Of a stretch of 64,000 bases of DNA, positions 1 through 8,223 are shown piece after piece; within the stretch, counting starts at the first letter, position 1; the number at the start of each line of letters is the position of its first letter. A model generated the notes under the pieces. The model did no database searches and was not told where the DNA came from. It saw only the letters and a program-made list of their open reading frames with translations. A program made the position numbers and the translations under genes. The stretch spans positions 1-64,000 of the forward strand of contig CALMUT010000087.1 of assembly GCA_937872925.1 (NCBI GenBank), written 5' to 3'. The stretch comes from an uncultured Myxococcales bacterium (GTDB lineage Bacteria; Myxococcota_A; Polyangia; Polyangiales; Polyangiaceae).

Positions 1-1
1 C

Positions 2-790
2 GCATTCCGCAAGGGTGCTGGGGCGCCCCCAGCCTGTCCTGGAAGCTACGGAACGAGCGTGTCCACAGGCAACGCCGGATTGGTCCCCGGCACGGCGAGC
101 TGCAAATGCTCTTGCGACCCCGCGGCTGGCATCAGCTGCACCGGAACCGCCAAGGTCTTCGACGTGAACGAGACGGCAATTAGTTGCACGCAACAGCCCG
201 TCTTCGGCTCCGAAATTTGGTCTGGCAGTTCCTCAACTTGTTCGCAGCCGACCAAGAACACCGTCGGCAAGGTCATGGTGCAAACCCCCGCGCCGAGCAA
301 CCCAGGCAGTTGCGCCCCGAAGGCAAACAACACCCTGCCGACGGCCACATGGACGGAGCAGACGCGGATCTGCAATGGCGCCAAGGCAGGCAGCGGAACA
401 TGCGGCACAGGCCAAACATGCATGCCCCAGCCTGGGGCGCCCTACGATGTGTGTGTGTACCGGCCCGGCGACATCGCCTGTCCCACGGGCTACGGCAAGA
501 AAACGCTGGTGTACGACAGCTTCACGGACACTCGCAAATGCTCGGCCTGCACCTGCGGGACTCCTAACTCCAGCTGCGGTGGCCAGGTGAACTTCGCATC
601 GGGCTGCTCGGGAACTACGCTTCTATATACGTCGGCGAAAGGCTGTGCGGCGCCTGCCGGGGGGATCAACATCTCCACCGGCCACTGGGCGAGTTATTCC
701 CCCGCGCCAACGGGCACATGCACGGAATCAACGCCGACGCTGACCGGCGCCGTCACGCCTTCGGGTGAAGCCACGGTCTGCTGCATGTAG
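2..790 (+). CDS. Cys-rich secreted protein, 5' end cut by window
   Basis: The frame is open from the first bases of the window to a TAG stop, so the start lies upstream and the 262 visible residues are the C-terminal part. A GTG at 59 could be mistaken for a start, but the upstream codons continue the same composition. The protein has many Cys (motifs such as CKCSC and CSACTCG), Thr, Ser and Gly and few charged residues. This is typical of disulfide-rich extracellular or surface proteins of myxobacteria. I do not recognise a named family. Nothing indicates an enzyme. Confidence 0.6.
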   Translation, partial: AFRKGAGAPPACPGSYGTSVSTGNAGLVPGTASCKCSCDPAAGISCTGTAKVFDVNETAISCTQQPVFGSEIWSGSSSTCSQPTKNTVGKVMVQTPAPSNPGSCAPKANNTLPTATWTEQTRICNGAKAGSGTCGTGQTCMPQPGAPYDVCVYRPGDIACPTGYGKKTLVYDSFTDTRKCSACTCGTPNSSCGGQVNFASGCSGTTLLYTSAKGCAAPAGGINISTGHWASYSPAPTGTCTESTPTLTGAVTPSGEATVCCM

Positions 791-863
791 CGGGCGTCGG
801 TTTGCGGCGAACGGTGGGCGCGCTCCGTCGGTGCCGCTCAAGGCGTTGTGTTAGGCTGCGCCC

Positions 864-1481
864 ATGTGGCAGCGACCGTGCATCGTGGCGTTCGCGCTCG
901 GCGTGACGGTCTTCCCTGGTTGCTCCAAGGATCGCACGAAGTCGGACGCCCCGGCTGCGAGCAGCCGCGCGCCGGGTCCACGCAAGAGCAATATCGTCTG
1001 CACGGTCCACGTGCCCGCTGGCTGGTCACGCTCCGCGTCGCCGATGCCGGACCACATCGCGGAACTGATGACAAAAATGCGTGGGACCCTTCCGATCTCC
1101 ACCTTCGTGCTGGAGGAAGTCCCCACCCAATTCGGCTCTCTGACTGAAGCGGTTGGCGCAGAGACCCGGCGAGTCGACAACGCTTGGAGTGAGCAGTTGG
1201 ACTTCGGCCTGATCGGCGAAGAACCGTTTGCATCCAAGCGCGGCAGCGGAACGCTGCTGGCATTCCGCTGGCGGCGGGCCAAGGGAGAGCCAATGTGGCT
1301 GCACTATCGCGCGCTGCTACAGGTCGACGGGCTCTGGGTGCGCGCCATCGCAGAGACCGTGGCGGCGGATGGCGGCCCGCCGACCGCCGACGCAGACGAC
1401 GACGCCGCAGGGCGCTACGTGGGCCGCGAAACCGCAGCCATCCGGGCCATGCTCGCGTCGTTGACTTGTTCCGCGCCGTAG
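864..1481 (+). CDS. lipoprotein, possibly DcrB/PsbP-like fold
   Basis: 205 residues starting at ATG. A hydrophobic signal peptide ends in a lipobox (VFPGC, Cys about residue 20), so the protein is probably an outer- or inner-membrane lipoprotein. The mature part opens with a VHVPAGW stretch and is about 185 residues of mixed alpha/beta character. This resembles the DcrB/DUF1795 group of PsbP-like periplasmic proteins, but the match is by general pattern only. It stands alone, about 70 bp before the next lipoprotein gene on the same strand. The function is unknown. Confidence 0.6.
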   Translation: MWQRPCIVAFALGVTVFPGCSKDRTKSDAPAASSRAPGPRKSNIVCTVHVPAGWSRSASPMPDHIAELMTKMRGTLPISTFVLEEVPTQFGSLTEAVGAETRRVDNAWSEQLDFGLIGEEPFASKRGSGTLLAFRWRRAKGEPMWLHYRALLQVDGLWVRAIAETVAADGGPPTADADDDAAGRYVGRETAAIRAMLASLTCSAP

Positions 1482-1549
1482 CCGCAACGGCGGCGCCCGA
1501 AGACATGATATCCGTCAACTTCGGCACGCATCCTGCTATTGGAGCGAAC

Positions 1550-2278
1550 ATGAGCAAGACCCGACGTTTCCGCAGCCCCTTTGTCATCACGACCGCCGCT
1601 GTTTCCAGCATTTCCATGCTGGCCTGCGGGGGAAGCACAGATGGCGACTCTGGCACGGGTGGCACAGCTGGGACAGCTGGATCCGGGGGCGGCGGCAGCG
1701 GTGGCCAGGTCCAGACCGGCGGCAGCGCGGGTGTGGGCGCGACCGGCGGCAGCGCGGGTGCGGGCGCGACCGGCGGCAGCGCGGGCGCGGGCGCTAGCGG
1801 CGGCTTCGCAGGGGCGGGCGGCACCGGCGGTGTGGGACCCGACGGCGGGCCGATCTGTCCGCCGGATCCGCCAGGCTCCGGCTTCGGATACATGAAGTGT
1901 CCGGTCAAAGGCGCGAGCTGCAGCTACGACGTCGCCTGCCAAAGCGGTCTGCAGAAGTTCACCTTCAACTGCGACAGCACCGGCTACTGGAACGTGGCGA
2001 CGAAGAAGTGCGATCAGCCCTACGACTCGTGTCCCAAATCCGATCTGTACTGTTCCGGTGAATGGTCGGTGCCCCAGGGCACCAATCCGCCGTCACCCTG
2101 CCCCGCGACGCTGCCCAAGGCCGGCGACAAGTGCACAGCGGGCGGCTTTGGCGGCGTATGGGAAAACTGCGGCTACCGCTGCGACGCTTCGCCGAACGCC
2201 AAGTGGACGGTCATGAGCTGCAAATACGACCCGACGACCCCGTCCACTTGGACGAGCGATGGCGCTTGCGGGAAGTAA
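1550..2278 (+). CDS. lipoprotein with Gly-rich linker and Cys-rich domain
   Basis: ATG at 1550 is chosen because GGAG lies 6 bases upstream and it is followed directly by a signal peptide with lipobox SMLACGG. The longer open frame upstream overlaps the preceding gene and has no signal character. Residues about 28-85 are a low-complexity Gly/Ser/Thr/Ala linker built from a GGSAGAGAT-like repeat. The C-terminal ~150 residues contain about 14 Cys, a disulfide-stabilised extracellular domain. This lipobox plus Gly-linker plus Cys-domain plan recurs at 34927 and 57705. No enzymatic family is recognised. Confidence 0.7.
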   Translation: MSKTRRFRSPFVITTAAVSSISMLACGGSTDGDSGTGGTAGTAGSGGGGSGGQVQTGGSAGVGATGGSAGAGATGGSAGAGASGGFAGAGGTGGVGPDGGPICPPDPPGSGFGYMKCPVKGASCSYDVACQSGLQKFTFNCDSTGYWNVATKKCDQPYDSCPKSDLYCSGEWSVPQGTNPPSPCPATLPKAGDKCTAGGFGGVWENCGYRCDASPNAKWTVMSCKYDPTTPSTWTSDGACGK

Positions 2279-2355
2279 CCGCAGTTCAGCGGCGTACTCG
2301 CGTTCCAATACAACACTGCCACCTCTAGGTCTTGGCGGGCACCGGATGCGAGGCT

Positions 2356-2946
2356 CTACGACGCCTTGTTCACGGCGCTGATCTCGACCAGGCGATGCAC
2401 GAGCTGATCCGGCTTGCCGATGCTCTTGCCCTGAAGAGCCTGCGCGTATGGGGAGATGGCGGCCGGCGAGTCGATGCCGACGGCGCCCGGCGCGAAGGCC
2501 TTGAGCTCCATCTGGAAGCCCGCGTAGAGGTCCTCCGCCGAGTAGTGACTCTGGGCCGCCATGAGCCGGATCGCGGCAGCGAATTGCGGCGGTGAGCAGT
2601 CGGACCCGTCAGCGAAACACAGACCGTTCACGGTGCGCGCGTCGGCCGCGAGCTGACGCATCACTTCGTCGTCCCCGCCGAGCGGCATGAGCACGGCACC
2701 ACAGCCGTCGAGGTCATCACACCAAGCGAGCAGCAGGTGCGGCGCGGCCTCGAGGAGCGTAGTCTCGTCGAGCTGCGGCGCGGTCGACCAGTCGTCGATG
2801 AAGAAGTCGAGCGTCACGTCGCCCTCGACGGCGGCCGCGAAGGCGTCGATCACGGCCTGTCGCAAGGCGACGTGTGGCGCGTCGACAGAGGAATCGAGGC
2901 GCAGACGGCTGAGCCGTACCATGAGCTGTCGGGGTGTGTCGATCAC
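2356..2946 (-). CDS. hypothetical acidic cytoplasmic protein
   Basis: 196 residues, no signal peptide and no membrane segment. The sequence is rich in Asp, Ala and Leu (for example a DFFIDDWSTAP stretch near residue 48) and contains a CDDLDGCG pair of Cys. High GC at third codon positions supports coding. No family is recognised. It is transcribed toward the lipoprotein at 1550 and diverges from the gene at 3112. Confidence 0.55.
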   Translation of the reverse strand: MIDTPRQLMVRLSRLRLDSSVDAPHVALRQAVIDAFAAAVEGDVTLDFFIDDWSTAPQLDETTLLEAAPHLLLAWCDDLDGCGAVLMPLGGDDEVMRQLAADARTVNGLCFADGSDCSPPQFAAAIRLMAAQSHYSAEDLYAGFQMELKAFAPGAVGIDSPAAISPYAQALQGKSIGKPDQLVHRLVEISAVNKAS

Positions 2947-3111
2947 GGCGCGGTCGTAGCGTCGTGGCGACCGCGCGGCAACGGCTCGGGAGAATTGGGT
3001 TTATGTGCCGTCCCTGCGGCCCATCGGCCTTCCGCGCTGGCGCGCGCTTCGCGATCTGCCCGCTGCCCGGGCGGTTGCACGGGACGCCACCTTGGAGCAC
3101 GCTTCGCGGCG

Positions 3112-3546
3112 ATGCGAAACCGTAGTCTCTTGCCCCTCGCGCTCTTGGCGCTTTGCAGTTGCATCTCTTCGCGCCAAACCTTGACGCCGGAGGCGGCGAA
3201 GGTGCGCTACGTCGAATCCAAACTTGAACCCGCTTGCGAAATGGTGGAGGAGATCACCGTCGGGCGAGAGTGGTTCGTGACCGATGAGCGCCAGCCCGCG
3301 AAGAGTAAAGACGACGTCGTGGTGCGCATGCGTCGTTTGGCGGCCAAGCGCGGCGGCAACCTGGTGGTGATACTAGAGAACGAGCCGCCCAACGCGAAGT
3401 GCTCCGGGTACAACGGACTGGGGCGCGTGTATCGCTGCTCGGACGCGGAGTTGGCCAAGGTAGCGGGTGGCGGCGGACCCGACGAAGAAACGGCAGCCGC
3501 GCTGGAAACGCAGAACGGCGCGGAATCGAATGCGGACGCGAAGTAA
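3112..3546 (+). CDS. small lipoprotein, DUF4156-like
   Basis: ATG at 3112 begins a 144-residue protein with a short signal peptide and lipobox LCSCIS. The frame can be extended upstream, but only this start gives a proper export signal. The mature domain has a VRYVESKLEPACEMV segment, paired Cys and a hydrophobic NLVVILEN strand. This is the pattern of small RcsF/DUF4156-type outer-membrane lipoproteins, assigned by resemblance only. The 3' end overlaps the next gene by 17 bases, so the two are probably cotranscribed. Confidence 0.6.
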   Translation: MRNRSLLPLALLALCSCISSRQTLTPEAAKVRYVESKLEPACEMVEEITVGREWFVTDERQPAKSKDDVVVRMRRLAAKRGGNLVVILENEPPNAKCSGYNGLGRVYRCSDAELAKVAGGGGPDEETAAALETQNGAESNADAK

Positions 3547-4468
3547 CGCGTTTCTCATTCTCGTACTGTTGAGCGCCTCGGCGTGCGGAACGGACGAGCT
3601 TCTTGGCGACTCGGGCGACTCGGGCGCGGCAGGCTCAGACGGCGGTGTATCCGCCGTTCCCGACGGCGCGAGCGGTCCCGATGCGACCCTGGATGCCGCA
3701 CCGCCGGATGGCTCCACGCTTGCCTGTGTTTTCGAGCATGAAGTGACGCTTCCGGGGCACGAGGGACAATTCTTTGGCAATGCGAATTCCTTTTGTCGCA
3801 CCTTCGTCGCAGGGATCCCGAACAAGCCGGTCGTGGTGCTGGGCTCGGATGCGGCGGGCGTTGGAGATCACGATTGTCTTCTCGGACGCGCGGTTCGCTA
3901 CCACGTGGATTGGGGGGACGGGATCTGCACCTGGACCGAGCGCGCGGAGAAGTGCGATCGCGGCGTCGGGGTGGAGCATGCGTATGCAAAGCCGGGAACG
4001 TACACGGCCTGGGTATTTGCCCAGGACGACGACGGATTGCGCACACGAAAAGACGACAAGGTGTTCACGGTGCACCAGACGGGTGGGGATGTCTCCGTGT
4101 CAGCGAGCCAAGGGCAGCGCTCGGGTACCACGCTGAAGTTCACTCAAACGCTCGGCGCCTACGGCAACTTCGTCGTCGACAAGTTGACGGTGGCGTATCG
4201 TTTGGTGGAGTGCGACGGAACGGAAACGGAACTCGAAAGGCGTGAATTCCCATTGCCGGCAAGCTTTGCAACGACGCACCAGTCCATCACCAGCAGTCCA
4301 GTCGAATTGACGGTGCCCCTGAGTGTGACGAAGGGTCGGGTCGTTCTCGAGGTGGATCCCGATACGACGCTAGCCGAAACGTGCCCCACGGTCGGCACGT
4401 CGCCGAGCACACGTGGAGTGAACAACCTGTCCGCGGTGGACTTGGAGTCGTGCCCGATCTTCCAGTGA
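3530..4468 (+). CDS. lipoprotein with PKD-like domain
   Basis: ATG at 3530 lies inside the end of the previous gene and gives 312 residues. The signal peptide ends in lipobox SASACG, followed by an Asp/Gly/Ser/Ala-rich linker to about residue 65. Residues about 125-185 contain a VEHAYAKPGTYTAWV motif, the hallmark of a PKD-like beta-sandwich that is common in surface proteins. The C-terminal ~120 residues look like a second beta-rich domain. It is likely surface-exposed with a structural or adhesive role; no catalytic residues were recognised. Confidence 0.65.
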   Translation: MRTRSNAFLILVLLSASACGTDELLGDSGDSGAAGSDGGVSAVPDGASGPDATLDAAPPDGSTLACVFEHEVTLPGHEGQFFGNANSFCRTFVAGIPNKPVVVLGSDAAGVGDHDCLLGRAVRYHVDWGDGICTWTERAEKCDRGVGVEHAYAKPGTYTAWVFAQDDDGLRTRKDDKVFTVHQTGGDVSVSASQGQRSGTTLKFTQTLGAYGNFVVDKLTVAYRLVECDGTETELERREFPLPASFATTHQSITSSPVELTVPLSVTKGRVVLEVDPDTTLAETCPTVGTSPSTRGVNNLSAVDLESCPIFQ

Positions 4469-4596
4469 TGGCGCACACTTGACGCGGCAGATACAGGGCG
4501 TGTCGCGGTGGGCTGTGCCATGGCACAGCGCAACCCCGTCAAACTCGGGGGAATTCATGATGCGCAGCCGGCACGGGCCTTGCGTAGTCGAGCCCG

Positions 4597-5451
4597 ATGA
4601 TCGGCAGAAGCTTGGTAATCTTGCTTGCGTTGGGCCTGTGTGCCTGTGGTGGCGTGAGCCGTGCCCCAGGCGCTTCGGAGGGGGACGCTCGTGTGCTCGA
4701 AGAGCTGTCAGAGGCCACTTGGTACTATGGCAACCACAGCGCCGCCGGTTTCGGCGATGAGGAATGGTGGGACTTCTCTCAACAGTCAGGACACGTTGCA
4801 GGACGTTTTCGCCACTACGTTTCTGTCGGCGAGGTGAGTGAACAGCAGCAGCAGGCGACGGGTGAATTTCGCCACTCCGGGCGCCAGGTGGAAGTGACCT
4901 GGGCGGAAGCGCTTTCTGGCGTCGAGCGCGTCTGGTTTACGGTGGCGTCCTTCGACACTTGGACGCGCTGGGATGGCACGAATGAAAGCGGCCTGTGGCT
5001 TTCGACTCAAGGCTATGCACCCTTCGGCGGGGGGTATCGGAGTCGATACGGGCTCGTCGCCGACGGCAAGTTTGAAGAGACCACGCTGACGCTTACAGTG
5101 TGGCCCGCGCTCAGCACCATCTCAAATACGACCGCGTGCAACTTGAAACTAAGCTTTGCGGGTGCCGTCGGCGCGGACTCCGCGGAGCAGACCGGAACAG
5201 GCAGCCTCAGCTATGCAGCGACGTGCACCCCTCGCGGTGCCCGCTACGTCGACATTCGAGCCAGTGAACTGACGCTGAGCGAGTGGTACAACACCGCCAA
5301 AGACGCCGCGACGGACGCAGGCAGCCCGGAGGACGTCGCCCAGTTGTTCGGCCGCGTTTATGCCAGCGTCTTGCAATACGACCGAAGCCGCAACCTGGTG
5401 TTCAACGCGATCAGCGAACACCGCCGCGAGCGGAGCGTCAAGGCGCTTTGA
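4597..5451 (+). CDS. lipoprotein of unknown function
   Basis: 284 residues beginning with a signal peptide and lipobox GLCACGG. The mature part is rich in Trp, Tyr, Ser and Thr and looks mainly beta-structured up to about residue 215. It ends with a helical segment containing a charged, Arg-rich tail. No domain family is recognised. It follows a 128-bp gap after the PKD-like lipoprotein on the same strand and may have its own promoter. Confidence 0.6.
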   Translation: MIGRSLVILLALGLCACGGVSRAPGASEGDARVLEELSEATWYYGNHSAAGFGDEEWWDFSQQSGHVAGRFRHYVSVGEVSEQQQQATGEFRHSGRQVEVTWAEALSGVERVWFTVASFDTWTRWDGTNESGLWLSTQGYAPFGGGYRSRYGLVADGKFEETTLTLTVWPALSTISNTTACNLKLSFAGAVGADSAEQTGTGSLSYAATCTPRGARYVDIRASELTLSEWYNTAKDAATDAGSPEDVAQLFGRVYASVLQYDRSRNLVFNAISEHRRERSVKAL

Positions 5452-5487
5452 AGGGCTATTGCCGCGCCTGTGGGCTAGAACACGACG

Positions 5488-5856
5488 GTGACGGTCCTCG
5501 AGCCCGAAGCTCCCTCGCTGCCAGGCGGCAAGCGCAACGTCTTGTTCATTTGCAGCAAGAACCGATGGCGTAGCCCAACGGCCGAGCAAATCTGGCGCAA
5601 GCATGCGCTACTTTCCGTCCGCTCCGCGGGAACAAGTTCCAGCGCTCGCCGCCAAGTCACCGTGGAAGACCTGCAATGGGCGGACGTGATCTTCGTCATG
5701 GAGCAGAAACACAAGGCCAGACTCCGCGACGGATTCGCCAGCGCGATTGATCACAAACCCCTTCACGTATTGGACATCCCCGACGAGTACACATACATGG
5801 CTCCGGAACTTGTCGAGCAGTTGGAGCACTCGGTGGCGGCGCTGCTTGGGCTCTAG
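5488..5856 (+). CDS. low-molecular-weight tyrosine phosphatase-like protein
   Basis: 122 residues. The segment VLFICSKNRWRSPTAE near residue 19 carries the CX5RS catalytic P-loop (C-SKNRW-R-S) of the low-molecular-weight protein tyrosine phosphatase fold. The following IWRKH and SAGTSS segments are also where the family has them. It is shorter than classical LMW-PTPs (about 150) and matches the compact COG4551 type. The general-acid Asp is probably in the LDIPDEYTYM segment near residue 91. A cytoplasmic phosphotyrosine or phosphoarginine phosphatase is plausible; the substrate is unknown. GTG start. Confidence 0.75.
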   Translation: MTVLEPEAPSLPGGKRNVLFICSKNRWRSPTAEQIWRKHALLSVRSAGTSSSARRQVTVEDLQWADVIFVMEQKHKARLRDGFASAIDHKPLHVLDIPDEYTYMAPELVEQLEHSVAALLGL

Positions 5857-5869
5857 GTCCGGCCTCAGT

Positions 5870-5886
5870 CCCCCGCATTGAGGGGG
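5870..5886 (+). terminator. possible terminator hairpin
   Basis: Fifteen bases after the phosphatase stop, CCCCC and GGGGG face each other across a 7-base loop. No clear T-run follows, so intrinsic termination is uncertain. Confidence 0.3.
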
Positions 5887-6057
5887 TGGTCCGGCCGTGC
5901 CCGATGCTAGCTCAGGCAAGTTCTCGGGTTCGCTCTCGCGCTGCTCAGCGCCCCGGCCAGCGCAAACCAAGTCAGATCGCTGGACGTCCCTTGGCCATCG
6001 AGGGACAGCTAGGGGGGCCGCTTCTAGCGGACGAGTGGCGTGTGGTAAGTCACCCGA

Positions 6058-6984
6058 ATGCGCAGTGTCTCTCCTGGCGTCCACTTGGTACTCATCTTCG
6101 CGCTAGCTGTTGGCTGCGAAAAGCAGGAGGGCCCGAAGCCGACTGCGTCCGGTGCAGCGGTTACGCCCAGCACAAGCCCGACAACTTCAGCAGTCACATC
6201 CGTGACCGCGAAGGACTTGGAGGGACTGTCCCACCGCAAGGCCAAGGACGCCCTCGTCGCTTTGGGCTGGCGAGGCCAGAACGCGAGCACCGGGCCAAAT
6301 GAGGGGGCGTTCTCGCTTTCTACGTCAAAGGATGACGGCTCTGAAGTCGAAGTCGAAATGCACGTTTTCGAAAGCGAGTTCGAGAAGAAGGCGTTGCGTC
6401 CGCGCGCCATCAAGGACGCCGTCTTCGCCGAAGGGGGCAAGCGACTGCTCAGCGTGCGGGCCAACAGCGGCGGCAGCTTCGACCAGAATGCTTCTCGAGC
6501 GGTACTCGACGCACTCTTCAAGCGTGCGCGCGATCCGGAGGAGCCCTTCGCCTGGGTGAAGGCTCCCGAAACCGCATGGCTTGCGCCGTCGATCCAAACA
6601 GTGGACGACTATCTAGTGATCGCGCCGAAGCTGGCCGATGCGACCACCACGGCTCTAACCGCGCTCGGCTACCAGAACGTGACCCGGGAAAGCGAACAGA
6701 AGCGAAACACCAAGAACCCGAAAGACACTGGGTTTCCCGGGCTGACGCTACGCGCTGACAAGGCTGACGACCGCGTCGGCGTGAGCTTCCGGTGCCTGAC
6801 CGAAGACACGGACAAGCAGTTCTTCCCCAAGCCACACGACGCCGACCTAGGCGAAGCGATCTGGTTCGAGCAGCGCTGCAAGGTAGTCGTGTCCGTGATC
6901 GGCAAGACTCAGCAGTGGTCCGACAAGGCCAAGGCCAAGTCGCTGCTCGAGAAGTTGCTCACGTACAAACCCGCGCCGGGTTAG
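6058..6984 (+). CDS. lipoprotein with two repeated-type domains
   Basis: 308 residues with a signal peptide and lipobox LAVGCEK, then a Thr/Ser/Pro-rich linker to about residue 48. Residues 50-150 and about 165-300 look like two related alpha/beta modules. Each contains an ALVALGW or ALTALGYQN helix followed by a strand. The first phrase (LEGLSHRKAKDALVALGW) resembles PASTA-type openings, but no PASTA domain is claimed. The role is unknown; it is probably periplasmic and membrane-anchored. Confidence 0.6.
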   Translation: MRSVSPGVHLVLIFALAVGCEKQEGPKPTASGAAVTPSTSPTTSAVTSVTAKDLEGLSHRKAKDALVALGWRGQNASTGPNEGAFSLSTSKDDGSEVEVEMHVFESEFEKKALRPRAIKDAVFAEGGKRLLSVRANSGGSFDQNASRAVLDALFKRARDPEEPFAWVKAPETAWLAPSIQTVDDYLVIAPKLADATTTALTALGYQNVTRESEQKRNTKNPKDTGFPGLTLRADKADDRVGVSFRCLTEDTDKQFFPKPHDADLGEAIWFEQRCKVVVSVIGKTQQWSDKAKAKSLLEKLLTYKPAPG

Positions 6985-7250
6985 TCGTAGCGGCGCAGAG
7001 CCCGCGCCCGGGTGCACACAGCTTACCCGGGTGCACCAAGCCGGTATTAGCCGCTCCGGCGCGCCGACGCGCAGGTCGCTCACGGTTCCCGCGCCGATGA
7101 GGAGAAACCAGCAAGCGTCTAGGGGCACAGTCGCACGGCTTGGGCCAGCACGGGAGTAGCGCCCCTGGGCCGAGCCGCGACCCGACCAAAAAAAAATTCA
7201 CAACTCGCGGCCACTACGTCCGACGGGGCAAGTGTTGCAGGAGGCACCCC

Positions 7251-7760
7251 ATGGACGCAGTTCGGAATCACTCTTCAGCCAGCCAGAACCAGAGCTACTT
7301 GGACGACGAGCAAAACTCCTCACAAGCGCCCTCCAAGGCGCAGGGCAATCGCGCCGTCAGCCCGAACATGAGTTGCCCGCCAAAGGCAGCGCCCCTGCGC
7401 TCTGAAGCCCCCCGGCCGCAGTCCCGGACCGATGCCGGGTTGGACGCTGGCTACACGGGCAAGGACGGCAGCACGCAGGTATCTCGGGATGCAGTCAACC
7501 AGTTGGTCCGCGACGCAGGCAAGAAGTCGAAGCGAGTCGTGACGACGGGGGAAGCACCGAAGCCCGGTGGCAACGAGAAGACGCTGTGTGAGAAGCGCAA
7601 AGCGACGAACGAGGTACTCTGCAACGCGCTCGGCGTGGTCGCGACCTGGCGGGCCGGCGCGATGGCCGTGCCCGGGTTCGGTTTGGAGGTGGTGCGGACC
7701 TGTGAATCGTCGGCAAACTGGCTTGAAGAAAACGCGCCGGGTGGAGCTTGCGGCAAATGA
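7251..7760 (+). CDS. hypothetical small protein
   Basis: ATG at 7251 is preceded by GGAGG at good spacing, which decides the start over the longer upstream frame. The 169 residues begin with a Ser/Gln/Asn/Pro-rich disordered stretch to about residue 90. A conserved-looking tail with four Cys follows (near LCEKRK, LCNALG, TCESS and the terminal ACGK). There is no obvious signal peptide. The stop codon overlaps the start of the next gene, implying cotranscription and perhaps a shared function. No family is recognised. Confidence 0.55.
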   Translation: MDAVRNHSSASQNQSYLDDEQNSSQAPSKAQGNRAVSPNMSCPPKAAPLRSEAPRPQSRTDAGLDAGYTGKDGSTQVSRDAVNQLVRDAGKKSKRVVTTGEAPKPGGNEKTLCEKRKATNEVLCNALGVVATWRAGAMAVPGFGLEVVRTCESSANWLEENAPGGACGK

Positions 7761-8176
7761 TGGACCTTGAGCCCATTGCCGTGGTTTATGCCGGCTGTGT
7801 CGGAGTTGGCCTGGTCGCTCTCGACTCGCTATCCCATGCGGTCATGCCGAGCCGAGGCGCGTTGTGCGCTGCTTTCGGAGCTGTTGTTGCGTTTTCGGGA
7901 TATGGGGACGAGATCCTAGCATTCACCATCGCGTTTGCGATTGCGCGTGCTATTCCGCAACCGGCCGGTGGCGATAACCGCGCTGGTGCGAAACTGCTCG
8001 CGGGCCTGAGCGTGCTGTTCTTCGCCTTGGTTGGTTCTGGGCCATTCCCCTGGGACGACCTTCGCACTTGGGTGTGGCCGATCGCGGCGTTGCTCGTTCG
8101 TGCAGGCTTGCCTTCGCAACATCGGGGTAACGACCAGGCGAGCGCACTGCAAGGTGACGCGCCACCAAGCGAGTAG
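7757..8176 (+). CDS. small multi-pass membrane protein
   Basis: Starts at an ATG that overlaps the preceding TGA stop by three bases (ATGA junction). The 139 residues form about four hydrophobic segments: near residues 5-22, 29-45, 50-62 and 78-95. The C-terminus is short, polar and rich in Gln/Asp. No motif identifies a transporter or enzyme. Translational coupling to the upstream gene suggests a two-gene unit with one soluble and one membrane partner. Confidence 0.55.
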   Translation: MMDLEPIAVVYAGCVGVGLVALDSLSHAVMPSRGALCAAFGAVVAFSGYGDEILAFTIAFAIARAIPQPAGGDNRAGAKLLAGLSVLFFALVGSGPFPWDDLRTWVWPIAALLVRAGLPSQHRGNDQASALQGDAPPSE

Positions 8177-8179
8177 GTC

Positions 8180-8196
8180 GTGGCGCAATTCGCCAC
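8180..8196. terminator. hairpin between convergent genes
   Basis: GTGGCG and CGCCAC flank the loop CAATT in the 47-bp gap between convergent genes. It could act in both directions, but there is no T-run. Confidence 0.35.
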
Positions 8197-8223
8197 TTGC
8201 GCGGATGGCGCAACGCGTTCGCC

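Noticed and set aside
7007-7036. Direct repeat CCCGGGTGCAC, two copies 19 bp apart
   Set aside because: Could be an operator, but it sits over 200 bp before the next start in a region without other promoter signals; too weak to claim.
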